DNA from: Epiperipatus broadwayi
Lineage: Eukaryota > Onychophora > Udeonychophora > Euonychophora > Peripatidae
Direction: 5' to 3'
DNA: 64,000 nucleotides
Assembly (NCBI GenBank): GCA_028023455.1
Contig: JAQFVV010012394.1
Span: forward strand, 25,367,053 to 25,431,052
Position 1 is the first letter of the stretch. Each line of letters begins with the position of its first letter. Both the position numbers and the translations under genes were made by a program. This document shows, in pieces, positions 45,961 through 56,708 of the stretch. Below the pieces are notes generated by a model. It worked only from the letters and a program-made list of their open reading frames with translations, was not told the DNA's origin and did no database searches.

Positions 45961-48900
45961 CAAAAATAATTTGATATAATTAATATGAATTTTGCCCATG
46001 CAGGTGCATTGGGTGTTGAGACATTTTACTTTATAGATTTTCAGGGTAAATACGGCCAAGACCTTTCCCTTCTTCCTATGGTTCTCAGAACAGGGTGAAA
46101 CATTGAAGTCTTACTTGGGAATACATACCTGAGTCATGTGGACACTAAGTTACCTGGTTGAGGCCAGTCTTGGGCTGACATTATGTGGCAAACTTTCCAT
46201 GGCTCTATGATAATCCACCATTCCACAATCTCTTCAACAAAGCTTTGCAGTTTCAGTGGACCCTACCTTCATTCTTATGCATTAAATCTTCACCAGCACC
46301 ACAGATTTTCCCCTTAGTTTTAATTTCCATTATAGTTCCGTTAACTGTTTACAACTTAATCTGTTTCTACCCTAACCCATAAACAAGCTTTGGTCTGCAT
46401 TTCTTTATTTCAGTAACTGCTTTTATTTAATCAAAGCAATTAATATAATAATAATGAACTTATTAATAAAATCAAGGCTTATATTCACCACATGCATCTC
46501 ATACTTCCTTGAAAATATCAGTCTTCTATTAAAGAATGCTTCATGCAGGCACATTAACATAATCTATGTCATGTATTACTCTTGAAAGTATAGAGAGTAT
46601 ATTATTTAACCACACCATAACTGTAAGATTGTATATGTATTATTTTAGCATATATTTTGGGAAATATCGTCTGGCTAATGCAGTGCATAATATATATATA
46701 TATATATATGGTACCCTTTTGTTTAGGTTAGAATGTATTATTTGTAATAATTTACTGAAAAATTTTAAATTTTGAAGTTGGGTAGGAGATGATGTATGTT
46801 GTGTGTTAATAATCTTTGAATAATTTAGTTAAGGCAAGTAAAATAATTGATGTATAGTATTAGATAGGTATTTGTAAGAAAACAGTTAACTAAAAATCAT
46901 TATAAGATTATATGGTTGGGAGAATTGGCCATAATAAATACTGATTTAATAAGTCTTATAAATAATAATTAGGGTAAATTTTAAAAGTAATGCTTTAAAG
47001 TTAAATGAATAGATTTAGTAATACTAATTGTATTTAATGGCTATATTTTTAAAATCATTTGATTAAAAAATAATAATGTGGAAGAAAAGTGTAATTTTTT
47101 GGTTTTATAATATTAAAATAATTATTTTAAAATTGTGCTATAATAGTGATTATGTAACATTTTATAAATTAAATTATTATTTTAGTCTTTAAATTATTAG
47201 CGCCTTATTTAGTTTTGTAAATCATGTGACGCACACCTGTGTTCGAAAATAGAATAATATTATCTGTTATAAATGTTAAATTGGATTTTAAAAGTGAATA
47301 TAATAAATAAAATCAGATTTATGTTTTTTGTTGAAAATAAATATGTTAAGTTCAAAATAAAGGTAGAAATGGTAATAAATATTGAAATGTGATTTTTAAA
47401 AATTATTTTAGAGTCTTTAGTAAGTGAAAATAAAATGTGAAAATTAAGTAAGAATTGAATAATATAATAAAAAATAAATATTTAGTAAATTATTATTAAC
47501 TTTAACTTTAAACCAATGTTCATGGTCCTGGATAATTTGAGGCCAGGATTGTTTAACGGACCAATCAAAATTAGAATCAGCTGGAGTATTTAAGAGCTGT
47601 TTCCATTTTGGCAGACGATTATTGAGCTGTTATCTCATTCTACCGACGTGCTATTATAACATTGTTAGTATTTCGACAATTTTGGTAAAGTATTTAGTAG
47701 TGTAATAATCCATTTTATTTAGCTTCAATTTTTGTAAAAATACAGCAGTTTATTATTACAAGATCGTGAATGGAGATAGAGGGCTAAAAAAATTAAATAA
47801 TTCCTTACTTAGCTCATTTGTTTTCGTTCAATTTGTCATCAACTTAAACATGAAGAAGTCATCACTAAATATAAAAAATTTAATGGAAGTATTCAAATGT
47901 TATTATTCTATAAAGCAGATAATTTTGCCTGTGTTGATAGGTCATATTGATTTACGATTAAGTTTCATAAAAGAACGTCACGAAGAAAATATAAAAAAAA
48001 ATTTTTCATTAAAAAATATAAAGTGAAATGAGATAATATATTTTATGAAGAAAATATATTTAAAATACAATGGAAAATACTTTTTTTAAAAAAAAAACTT
48101 TTAAATTTGACCGAACAATTATTTTAGAACGTGGAGATATTTCTTTCTGAAGAAATATTGGAAATATTTTAAAATTGGAATTTTTCCTAGAAAATATAAG
48201 ATCATTTGCGAGTATGTGACTTTATATAAAATATTACAAGTCAGTCATTAAGGCAAGCAGGTCATACAAAAGTTTATTTAAATTATTTGGGAAAATAATT
48301 TAAGTTATTTGAAAATATTGGAAGAAGTATTGGTTGTATCAGAAGATATTAAACCTCAGTATTTATCTTGACAAAGAGTATTTAAAATTAGATATTTACC
48401 TAACAATACATGTTTAACTATTTAAAGTTTTGGAGATAAGAAAAATATTAATTATATTAGTGTAAGTCTTATAGAATAAAAATAAACGTACCATATTTAA
48501 CTTGAACTGTCAGTTTGGATTATATATTACAACGTTAAGAACCGGAGCATGCGTGATTATTGACGTCAAAAGTGTGTATTAATGTTTTTTTACCAGGAGA
48601 AAAGATACTTCCTGTAATGTACTTATTATCAAGAAAAGAACATTTCATCGTAAGAAATTCTAATAAAATTATTGTAAATATGGTTTTAAAATTAATTTTT
48701 TACTAACACAATTATAGTAATATTTATTCATAGTATAAATATAGCGTAGAAACAGAAAACATTAAATTATTTATTAACTTAGTAATTAAATTTTATTGTA
48801 AAAAAATAAAAATAATCTTTAACTTAGTATATTTTAAAGTGTGATAATGTGGAATGAACGATAATAAAATGTTTATTTAGATCATAATCCAGAAGACATC

Positions 48901-49335
48901 ACTAAGTAATTGCCAACAGAAATTACTTATGGTAATAATGTAAATTATTAATAGTTTTAAAATGTGTTTGTTATTTTGTACAGATGGATGCGTATATAAA
49001 ACACACACCTACACATAATTTATCATTTATTTAGTTATTTAAGAATATGCATAATTTTAATGATATCGTAAAGATATTTAAACATAAAAGAAATATAAGT
49101 ATATGATTCTATTAAAACTGAATTGGATGTTTTGTTGAATAATTTAAAGTGTTAAAAATATGACACTGATTCTGATTGTTTGTGCTAAAGTATGAGAACT
49201 ATTAAAGAATGAAATAATCTTGTCTTATTAGTTAGTTAGACTGTTATTCTAAAAATGAATTTATTTGTTATTATAGAAATGAGAAGATGAATTTAGCAAT
49301 GTAAATCGGTGAATTTTAAATGCTAATATCTTAGT
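45961..49335. other. No recognised gene; AT-rich
   Basis: (TA)n at about 46689-46710. A promoter-like arrangement at 47558-47625 (CCAATCA, then TATTTAAGAGC, then a GC-richer start region) precedes an 86-codon ORF at 47766-48026 (MNGDRGLKKLNNSLLSSFVF...) without recognisable domains. It may be an LTR promoter or chance. Confidence 0.35.
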
Positions 49336-49339
49336 CATC

Positions 49340-50395
49340 ATCAACCATTATCAATCCACTGCAGGATGAAGGTCTCTCCAAGTTCAATCCATCTTTTCCG
49401 ATCTTTAGCTTCTCTCCTCCACATCACCCCTGCAAACTTTCTTATTTCATCCATCCATCTCACATGTGGTCTCTTTCTGGGTCTTTTACAATCTCTTGGA
49501 ATCCAGTTTAAAATTATCATCTCTTCTAGCAATATGTCCAACCCAACTCCACTTCAGTCTTTTAATTTTTTCAAGGAGATCAGTAACACCTGTTTGTTCT
49601 CTTACCCATACATTGCGTTTTTGATCTCTTCTTGTTACTCCCAACATGCATCTCTCCATACTCCTTTGAGTTGTTTGAAGTCTCTGTGTTGCTCTTCTAT
49701 TAAGTGTCCAAGTCTCAGATCTATAAGTAAGAACTGGCAAAACACATTTATTAAAAACCTTCCTTTTCAAACACATAGGCATATTTCCTTTTAGTATCAA
49801 GTTATTTCTACCAAAAGCACTCCAACCAAGTTTAATTCTATGATTAATTTCATCCATTATGTTTCCATCTGTATTAATAATCTGACCAAGGTATTTGTAA
49901 CTGCTAACTTCTTCTAATTCATCATAATCAATCTTTATTTTCATATTTTGAGAAAATCTATTAAACATTACTTTAGTCTTTTCAACATTTATCTTTAGTC
50001 CTACCTTCCTACTTTCATCTGATAACTTCTGCAACATTTCCTGTAACTTTAAAGCATTATTTGCAAAAACAACTACATCATCTGCAAAATCTAAATGACT
50101 TAAATAATCTCCATTTACTTTCACTCCTTTAGCTTCCCATTTTAATCCACAAAATACTTCTTGCAGCACTGCTGTAAAAAGTTTTGGAGATATGGAGTCA
50201 CCCTGTCTTACACCCTTCTCAATGTTGACTTTCCTACTATCATTATATAATCTAATTGTTGCTGTTGCATTTTTATAAATATTCTTTAAAATATGACAAT
50301 ATCCTGGATCTATACCTTGATGATCCAATGCTTTAATCACTGAAGAAATATTTATAGAATCAAATGCATTTTCATATCTTAGTATTAGGTTATAT
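49340..50395 (-). pseudogene. RTE-like LINE reverse transcriptase and C-terminus, 5'-truncated
   Basis: Minus-strand reading from about 50390: YENAFDSINISSVIKAL, KGVRQGDSISPKLFTAVL (RT motif), SHLDFADDVVVFA (catalytic FADD box), GLKINVEKTKVMF, YKYLGQIINTDGNI, CVLPVLTYRSETWTL, QRSMERCMLG and WSWVGHIARRDDN. A +1 frameshift near 49510 then leads to WIPRDCKRPRKRPHVRWMDE and AKDRKRWIELGETFIL. It lacks the endonuclease and the first RT blocks. Best-preserved of the three copies of this family in the window (others 4815-5355 and 6715/9567). The ATG-initiated leader before ENAFDS is non-LINE flank. Confidence 0.9.
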
Positions 50396-52924
50396 AAGAC
50401 CAGGATAATATTGTATGTAGGTTTATTTATATGGGAAGAAGAATATACTATATTGATGTTTATACAAGTATAGCTAACATAGCCCTGTATCTTGTTTATA
50501 TTCATGGCAGTGTTTATTTTTCTATGTGTTAAAGCTTAATGTGCCATAGTGCTGAATGAATAGCCTGGACATTATTCTTGGTAGAAGAGGTTATTAAACA
50601 AATAAGTTGTACCTCAGTTCATGTACACTGTGCCCATGATGGTTAGTTGATAAAGGTGTTAAGTTGAAGTTATAGTTTACCCCATATGCCTACTAGTTTA
50701 TGTGTTATTGAAATTTATTGGATTACATTGTAAAAGATGGTTATTTTAAAATTGGAAATAATAAATAAGTTTGGAAATAGAGAATTGTTAAATTGGATAA
50801 GATATTTTGCTTAGATTATAATAAGTGTTAAAAAAAATAAATTATAAGAACATAATTTCATCAGTGAAAGAATCATAAAACTTTTATAGTTAAAAATGAT
50901 ATTTATTTATTTTTTTATAAAATCAATAGTTGATAATTTAAAAGAATTTATAATGATATTACTTAATTATTAAGAATTTTTTAAAAAAGACAAACTTATA
51001 ATGCATATTTTTATTTATGATTAAAGATAATAGACTGAATCGTGTGAATGAATGAAAGTAGTCATAAGTTTTACAAAAATAATTTTATAACAACACACTA
51101 ATACATACATGATATTTAAAGTTTAAAGTAATAATTAGTAAGTAGCTTAGTTTGATGGTATGCTATGAATTAAGGTTGTTCACATAAATATTGAAAAATG
51201 ACTATACAGAATAATAAATAATTTTTAAAAACTAAATAACAAGGATAAGTTCATAATAAAAGTATTACCTATATTTTTTTTTAAAACCTATAAAGTAATA
51301 TTATCGAATAACTGTAATAAAAAAGTTTTATAATGATATTTAAAAAAAAATAAGAAATATTTTATTTAAGAAATGTTCTGTATCTTATATTTTAAGTTAT
51401 TTGTTTTGTCTTGAAAAGTACCTGAATAAATAGAATTCTATCAAAATGTAAATAATGTAAATAATTTTATTGTTAAGTTTGTTAATAAAATTATTCAATG
51501 TGTTTTATAAGTCTTGGTGTTGACTCAGTTTCTTCACATCACAATTACATAATCACAGATAATTATAATGAAGACATAATATTTGCACATCATAAATAAA
51601 ATTTTTATTTAAGAGTTATACTATTTTATTGATATATTTTATTTAAGAAGTTTTACTTATGATATTATTATGATGGTCATGGAATAATTACCAAAGATTT
51701 AAATTAAATTATCTTAGTAATGATTGCCACATATTCTCAGATTGTAATATCATACTAAATATATTATTTAAGATGCCATATGGATAATAGAAAATTATAT
51801 TACATTTTATTATAAGATATACAAGAATAACATTATAAATAGAAAGATAGGAGAGTGAATTATAGATTAAAGATTAGTATTACTATTTGTTATTATTAGT
51901 ATTATTAAATTGTAATTAGGAAATGATATTAAATCCCTTATCATACTTGATTACAAAAGTTATAATTAATTTATCATTATTTTAAGAGAACCTGAGATAA
52001 TTTGAGTTAAATTAGTTTTGAGAAAGATATTTGAATTAATTTGTTAAAGGTAATTTACTTAATTAGTTTTGATTAAAGACGTAAGAGTACTATAAATGTA
52101 GTATTTAAGCAATAGGAATAAGGATAGTATTCTTATGCCATTAAGGTGATATCCCGTGGGAGATTGTCTTAATGTATTCGCTCTACCACTTATAAACTCA
52201 CTTCATAGTCTCATGATTTGATTAGATTTTCATTTATTTCATTCTATAAACCAGAACTATATTATTATTTATTAATTAAGTTAATTTAATCATTGATATT
52301 CTTAAAAAATATAGTTAGTGTTAATTTAAATACATTTTAGATAAACATAGTTATTTATCTGAGCTAGATCAAGTGATTATAATTATATATTTCCTGGAGG
52401 TGAGGGTACAATATATATATATAATATAATTAAGGTATATTCATTAAATCTATTATTAACTTCTCTCTGGTTTTATTTTTTATCTCTGTGATCCACCATG
52501 TTAGCTTGGTTCATATAATTTATAGTAGTATAAACTCAGGGTTAATTTTGTACCATCCATAGACCTCTGTTGGTGAACCTAAGGCTGAATTTAATTTAGA
52601 GTCTCTTGCTTCTCTCTAACCACAGGACTAGAGAAAAGGCTATATTATTAGTAGCATCAGATGCATTGTCACATAGCTGACATTGTGGAGCTTGGACATT
52701 GGATTGAAATTGTGTATTTTTGGGAGGTAACTCCACCTAGAATGTTGAGTTTTGGGTCTTGTGTTTGAATTCTGCACCGTGTTAACGGAACTTATGAATC
52801 TGACCATTATAATATATATTAAAAAATATATAATATATTAGGTAATCATGACCATTGCAAAAATATCTCCAACCACTGCACAAACATATTATTAATCTCA
52901 CAGAAACTCATTCTGTTTCAAAAT
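50396..52924. other. No recognised gene; very AT-rich
   Basis: No exon or repeat that I can support. Confidence 0.45.
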
Positions 52925-53090
52925 CTCAAGAACTTATGTGGGAGATAAGTTTAGACAACACTGTGGGAGTGAAATTGATATATAAACAAAGTTTGATTGA
53001 AATTGGCTTCATTTTAATACTTCCAAGTCCAATGAATAAATTTCATTCCCACAGATAATGTCTAAATTTGTCTCCATCATAAGTTCTTGG
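52925..53090. repeat. Inverted repeat (foldback)
   Basis: Arms 52925-52975 and 53040-53090 (TCAAGAACTTATG ... CACTGTGGGAGTGAAAT and complement with mismatches), 64-nt spacer. MITE-like. Confidence 0.65.
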
Positions 53091-53579
53091 AATTTCAGGC
53101 AATGTGGTTTCATTTTGTTTGTTGGACAGTCAAACAAAAGTTTCTACAGAATTTTTAATATTATATGGCAGTTAAAGAAATCTTCATTATTTACAAATTT
53201 ACTTATATATATGCATTATATATTTATCTATAAATGCAACTTTATTTTTAATCAAAAACATTGCTTTCTGTTTTTTTTCTATCTCCTGTTCTTTTCGATC
53301 TCCGCCATTTGTATCCTATTTTTTTGGTTTCCATTTGTAAAGAGCTATGTAGTCTGTTTTAAACAGACACAAATTACAAATTAGTATTTAAGTAATTAAT
53401 ATATATCACAATAATCTACAAATATGCATACTGATATTTAAAAAAATCATTTCAGTATTAGTGATTTATATAAAATTAAAGAAATATCTTAATTCTTGAT
53501 TATAGTGATATTGCTATGGTATTAAGTACTATTGAATACACAGTCATATAAATAAATATTAAATCAGTGATTTTTTTAG

Positions 53580-53649
53580 ATGACTATCCAACTGATGAAT
53601 CATCTGAAGTGTCTGAAACTGACGAAGAACTGGAACTGGCATTATCAGA
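53580..53649 (+). CDS. Candidate 70-nt host exon, acidic peptide
   Basis: Acceptor TTTTTTTAG (AG 53578-53579) and donor GA|GTAAGC (GT 53650-53651) enclose a 70-nt stretch. Its open frame reads DYPTDESSEVSETDEELELA, then LS. The splice sites are strong and the codon-like content contrasts with the flanks. Protein unknown; acidic linkers of this type occur in many large cytoplasmic proteins. It could be in the same gene as 10729-11046, but the intervening exons are not visible. Confidence 0.5.
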
Positions 53650-53650
53650 G

Positions 53651-54066
53651 TAAGCATATAATCACAAAAACCTTCTTATTAGAGATGGCTGTAGCTTTAT
53701 CATATTCTACATTGAGAAATAGTTACAATCTGTAAAAAATAATCCATATAATAATATTAATATTTATAACTATATCATCAATTAATAAATTAAACTCATT
53801 ATATTGTTAATGAGTTCAGAGTTTTAGTCATAAAAAAAGAGAAACACTTCCAGATTATTTTTCAAATGACTGACTTATTAAGTAAATTAAATCTTTGAAG
53901 ACAAAGCATCAGATTTTTTTTTATTATTTACAGAGAAAAGATCTTTTATTTATAAATAGATAAAAAATACTGTCCCATGCATTGGCTTGAGAGTATTTCA
54001 TTTACATAATTAACTAGTCATAACAGAAATAATCTTTAAATTTTATATATTATTAAAACACTGGAT
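53651..54066. other. No recognised feature
   Basis: AT-rich, presumably intron following the candidate exon. Confidence 0.4.
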
Positions 54067-54071
54067 GTATC

Positions 54072-54806
54072 TGTAGTGTATGTAAAAATGGCAGACATGT
54101 TTGTGCACTCCGGAAAAACTAGAATTTGTTTGAGTGGTTGTTGTAGATCGCATGCTGATAACAGAGGAAGTTAATTAACATAATGGTGAACGATAATTCC
54201 AAGAGATATTTGCTGATTGCAAATATTTCGGGATAAAAGACATTACCTGATTGGAATTAATTGCTACAGTTATCAACAAGCAATAAAAGACAGTGTAACA
54301 ACTACGCAGAGAAAAGCAGTTTTTGAATAGGCAGTTATTTGAGTACAGTGCCAGTAAACATCTGTTCAATTCGAATCTCGCATCAGTGCTTGTGGTTAAT
54401 GACCAGTGCCCAGTAAAAATGTAGTCCATGGGTGTAGCTGAAAGAGCCCACAGGGATGGGGAGACCGCAGCTGAGATATGGAGGGCATTTGTTGCAGAGT
54501 AGAGAAGCATTCGTTGCAGAGCAGAGCATTAGTTGCAGAGTAGAGCATTCATTGCAGAGTAGAGCATTCATTGCAGAGCAGGGCATTCGTTTCAGAGTAG
54601 AGCATTTGTTGCAGAGCAGAGCATTAGTTGCAGAGTAGAGCATTCATTGCAGAGTAGAGCATTCATTGCAGAGCAGAGCATTCATTGCAGGGCATTCATT
54701 GCAGAGAACTATGGAGATAGTGTTGCAAACTATTCACTATTCAGACTAAGTAAAATACTGTGTATATCTATTTGATGACTGCACAGACATTCTTGTGGAT
54801 ATAACA
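54072..54806 (+). repeat. TRIM-family LTR (735 bp), 5' LTR of the chimera
   Basis: Begins TGTAGTGTATGTAAAAATGG and shares GCAGACATKTTTGTGCACTC with the TRIM array at 43985. Ends GTGGATATAACA. The middle is a minisatellite of about 20-bp units (GCAGAGTAGAGCATTCATT) at 54490-54705. No PBS follows the end. Confidence 0.85.
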
Positions 54807-54826
54807 TTTCCTGTAGACTGCACCAA

Positions 54827-55118
54827 TGTTATATCCACAAGAATGTCTGTACGGTCATCAAATAGATATACACAATATTTTACTTAGTCTGAATAGCGAA
54901 TAGTTTGCAACACTCTATCTCCATAGTTCTCTTCAACGAATGCCCTACAATAAATGCTCTGCCCTGCAACTAATGCTCTACTCTGCAACTAATGCTCTGC
55001 TCTGCAATGAAAGCTCTACTCTGCAACGAATGCCCTGCTCTGCAACGAATGCTTTACTCTGCAACTAATGCTCTGCTCTGCAACGAATGCTCTACTCTGA
55101 AACGAATGCCCTCCATAT
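54827..55118 (-). repeat. Inverted partial LTR inside the chimera
   Basis: Reverse complement of the 3' part of the LTR at 54072-54806, from TGTTATATCCACAAGAATGT to the minisatellite and GCCCTCCATATCTCC. With the first LTR it forms arms of about 290-330 nt around a 20-nt linker. Confidence 0.88.
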
Positions 55119-55125
55119 CTCCACT

Positions 55126-55255
55126 GCAGTCTGAAAAGTTACCACAGGGATAACTGGCACATGGTGGCCAAGCGTCCATAGCGACATCGCTTTGGGTGGG
55201 GAGTTTGACTGGGGTGGTACACCCGCATTACATTTTGACGGATGTACCACCCCCT
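55126..55255. pseudogene. Rearranged 28S rRNA fragments
   Basis: Three conserved pieces of large-subunit rRNA: 55131-55191 GAAAAGTTACCACAGGGATA, ACTGGC, GGCCAAGCG and CATAGCGAC (plus); 55195-55222 GGTGGGGAGTTTGACTGGGG (plus); 55222-55253, whose complement reads GGTGGTACATCCGTCAAAAT, GTAATGCGGGTG (minus). In intact 28S the second piece lies upstream of the first, so order and strand are scrambled. Several differences from the conserved sequence are CG to TG or CA changes. Confidence 0.75.
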
Positions 55256-55277
55256 TACTCCAGAAAACCCCATGATG

Positions 55278-55878
55278 CGACTCCTCTACACTGATCAGGT
55301 TTTTTTCAGCAATGTTGAAGCTGAAGGGCACACTGAGTCCTTAATGGTTCATGGCTTTCTTCATTAAAACAGGTCATTCTTTTAAATGTTGCAATTATGA
55401 GGGTGATGGCGGCTAATTGAGCCTTGCTGTCACTAATCTCATCTTTATAAAGTAAAAAAGCTTGTGAAAAGAATTCATAGGCTATTGTTTCATGATTTTC
55501 AAAACCTATTTCGCCAGGAACAACAGCTCCTTGAAGAAATAATCAATTCCGCTAATTCAGCTTTAATAAGAGCAGTGATAGTCTGAAGGCAAAATTGAAA
55601 TATTTTCTGATATTTCTTTTCCCATTTATCATCCTCATCTTTCAATTCCTTATACTTAAAGGCTAATTTATAAGCTGAAAATATTAAAGGTGGAAGAGTA
55701 TATTTAATTCTTTTATTACCTCCTGCACCAAAATGCTTTCGTGCTTTGTTGAGAATCATATATTGTTGATCAGAGCTTGCTGAACTTAAAATGTTGATAA
55801 ATCGTCCCATTAAGTCTTGCTCTTCTGCAAAATCATCAGGATCTTCTTCGTCTACTGGTTGATCAGGTTGGCTTAAAC
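55278..55878 (-). pseudogene. VPS35: VPS35 processed pseudogene fragment
   Basis: The minus strand reads [52 protein letters not shown] and [11 protein letters not shown]. After a frameshift near 55540 it continues [38 protein letters not shown] and [10 protein letters not shown], and after another shift LLKKPDQCRG. This is the C-terminal half of VPS35, the scaffold of the retromer complex for endosome-to-Golgi sorting. No introns are present, so it derives from mRNA. It is not functional. Confidence 0.92.
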
Positions 55879-55879
55879 T

Positions 55880-55978
55880 AATGGAGATAGAGTATTGCAA
55901 GCTATTCGCTATTCAGACTAAGTAAAATATTGTGTATATATATTTGATGACCGCACAGACATTCTTGCAGATATAACA
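55880..55978 (+). repeat. 3' LTR remnant of the chimera
   Basis: Matches the last 99 bp of the LTR at 54072-54806 (GGAGATAGNGTATTGCAAGC ... GATATAACA). Confidence 0.85.
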
Positions 55979-56139
55979 GTATCATATATACAGTATAATA
56001 AATTGCTGATAATAAATCCTACCAATAACTATTGTTAAAACAAGCAAAACTCTCCATACAGTAGTGCCACTCAATGCCAACCAGAGTAATCAATGGATGC
56101 CAGAAGGCTTGTGCATAAAATCCCTATCTAATGTCTAGT

Positions 56140-56198
56140 CATCCAATATCCCCAGACTAGTTTCTGCCTTGTGGCCTTCGTCAGTGAGGAGCTTTGGA
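56140..56198 (-). ncRNA. Hammerhead ribozyme motif (minus strand)
   Basis: The minus strand reads ATCCAA-AGCTCCTCA-CTGACGA-[stem II: AGGCCACAAGGCA]-GAAAC-TA-GTC-TGGGG-ATA-TTGGAT. Stem I pairs ATCCAA/TTGGAT and CCTCA/TGGGG around an internal loop. Stem III is the minimal AC/GT form, and cleavage is expected after GTC. Stem II is partly mispaired, so activity is uncertain. Confidence 0.75.
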
Positions 56199-56548
56199 TC
56201 TGAGAGCACTGCACCTAGAACTTAGGATCAAATGCAACCCTCCAGCAGCCACCTTTTATCTCAACTACAAAACTATGAGAATAAAATTGAAAACATAATA
56301 TTTTCAATCTAAGCTCAATAGCGTATATAATAGGATAGTGGTGGCTATGGTTGTTAAAGACCAAAGACACCAAAATGTATGGGTACTGAACTGGGTTCAG
56401 ATCCATATGATTATATAAGCTATTGAGCTTAGATTGAAAATATTATTGTTTTCAAATTTTATTCTCATAGTTTTGTAGTTAAGTAGAGATAAAAGGTGGC
56501 TACTGGAGGGTTGCATTAGATCATAAGATCTAGGTGCAGTGCTCTCAG

Positions 56549-56607
56549 ATCCAAAGCTCCTCACTGATGAAGGCCACAAGCCAGAAACTAGTCTGGGGAT
56601 ATTGGAT
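56549..56607 (+). ncRNA. Hammerhead ribozyme motif (plus strand)
   Basis: CTGATGA core at 56564-56570, GAAA at 56584-56587, GTC at 56591-56593. Stem I: ATCCAA (56549-56554) with TTGGAT (56602-56607), and CCTCA with TGGGG. Stem II: GGC-CACAA-GCC. Stem III is two base pairs (AC/GT), typical of PLE and retrozyme hammerheads. Pairing is better than in the minus-strand copy, apart from an A-A next to stem II. Confidence 0.78.
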
Positions 56608-56708
56608 AAGTAGACATTAGATAGGGATTTTATACACAAGCCTTTTGGCACCCATTGATTACTCTGGTTGGCACTGAATGGCACTACTGTATTGAGAGTT
56701 TTGCATTA

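Larger units (their letters stand above)
54067..55983. mobile_element. TRIM-family retroelement carrying VPS35 cDNA and 28S rRNA fragments
   Basis: Flanked by the 5-bp direct repeat GTATC (54067-54071 and 55979-55983). In order: full plus-strand LTR (54072-54806), 20-nt linker, inverted partial LTR (54827-55118), 28S rRNA fragments (55126-55255), VPS35 cDNA on minus (55278-55878), and the last 99 bp of a plus-strand LTR (55880-55978). The outer LTR ends and the target duplication show that the whole was integrated as one retroelement. It probably formed by template switching during reverse transcription. Confidence 0.88.
56044..56704. mobile_element. Hammerhead-ribozyme foldback element
   Basis: Inverted arms 56044-56331 and 56412-56704 with an 80-bp spacer. 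The outer sequence (GCAAAACTCTCCATACAGTA) also occurs at 4151 and about 63370. Each arm contains one hammerhead motif. No ORF. Hammerhead type I ribozymes are known in PLE pseudo-LTRs and in small non-autonomous retrozymes; this element fits either source. Confidence 0.8.

Noticed and set aside
47558-48026. Promoter plus 86-codon gene
   Set aside because: CCAAT and TATA-like words occur, but the ORF has no recognisable features and AT-rich DNA yields such words by chance; left as a note only.
52855-53384. Two adjacent plus-strand ORFs
   Set aside because: They cross a foldback repeat and AT-rich sequence, with no protein-like pattern.
54175-54643. Repetitive ORFs (MLYSATNALLCNKCS and similar)
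   Set aside because: They arise from the 20-bp minisatellite of the chimera's LTR read on the minus strand.
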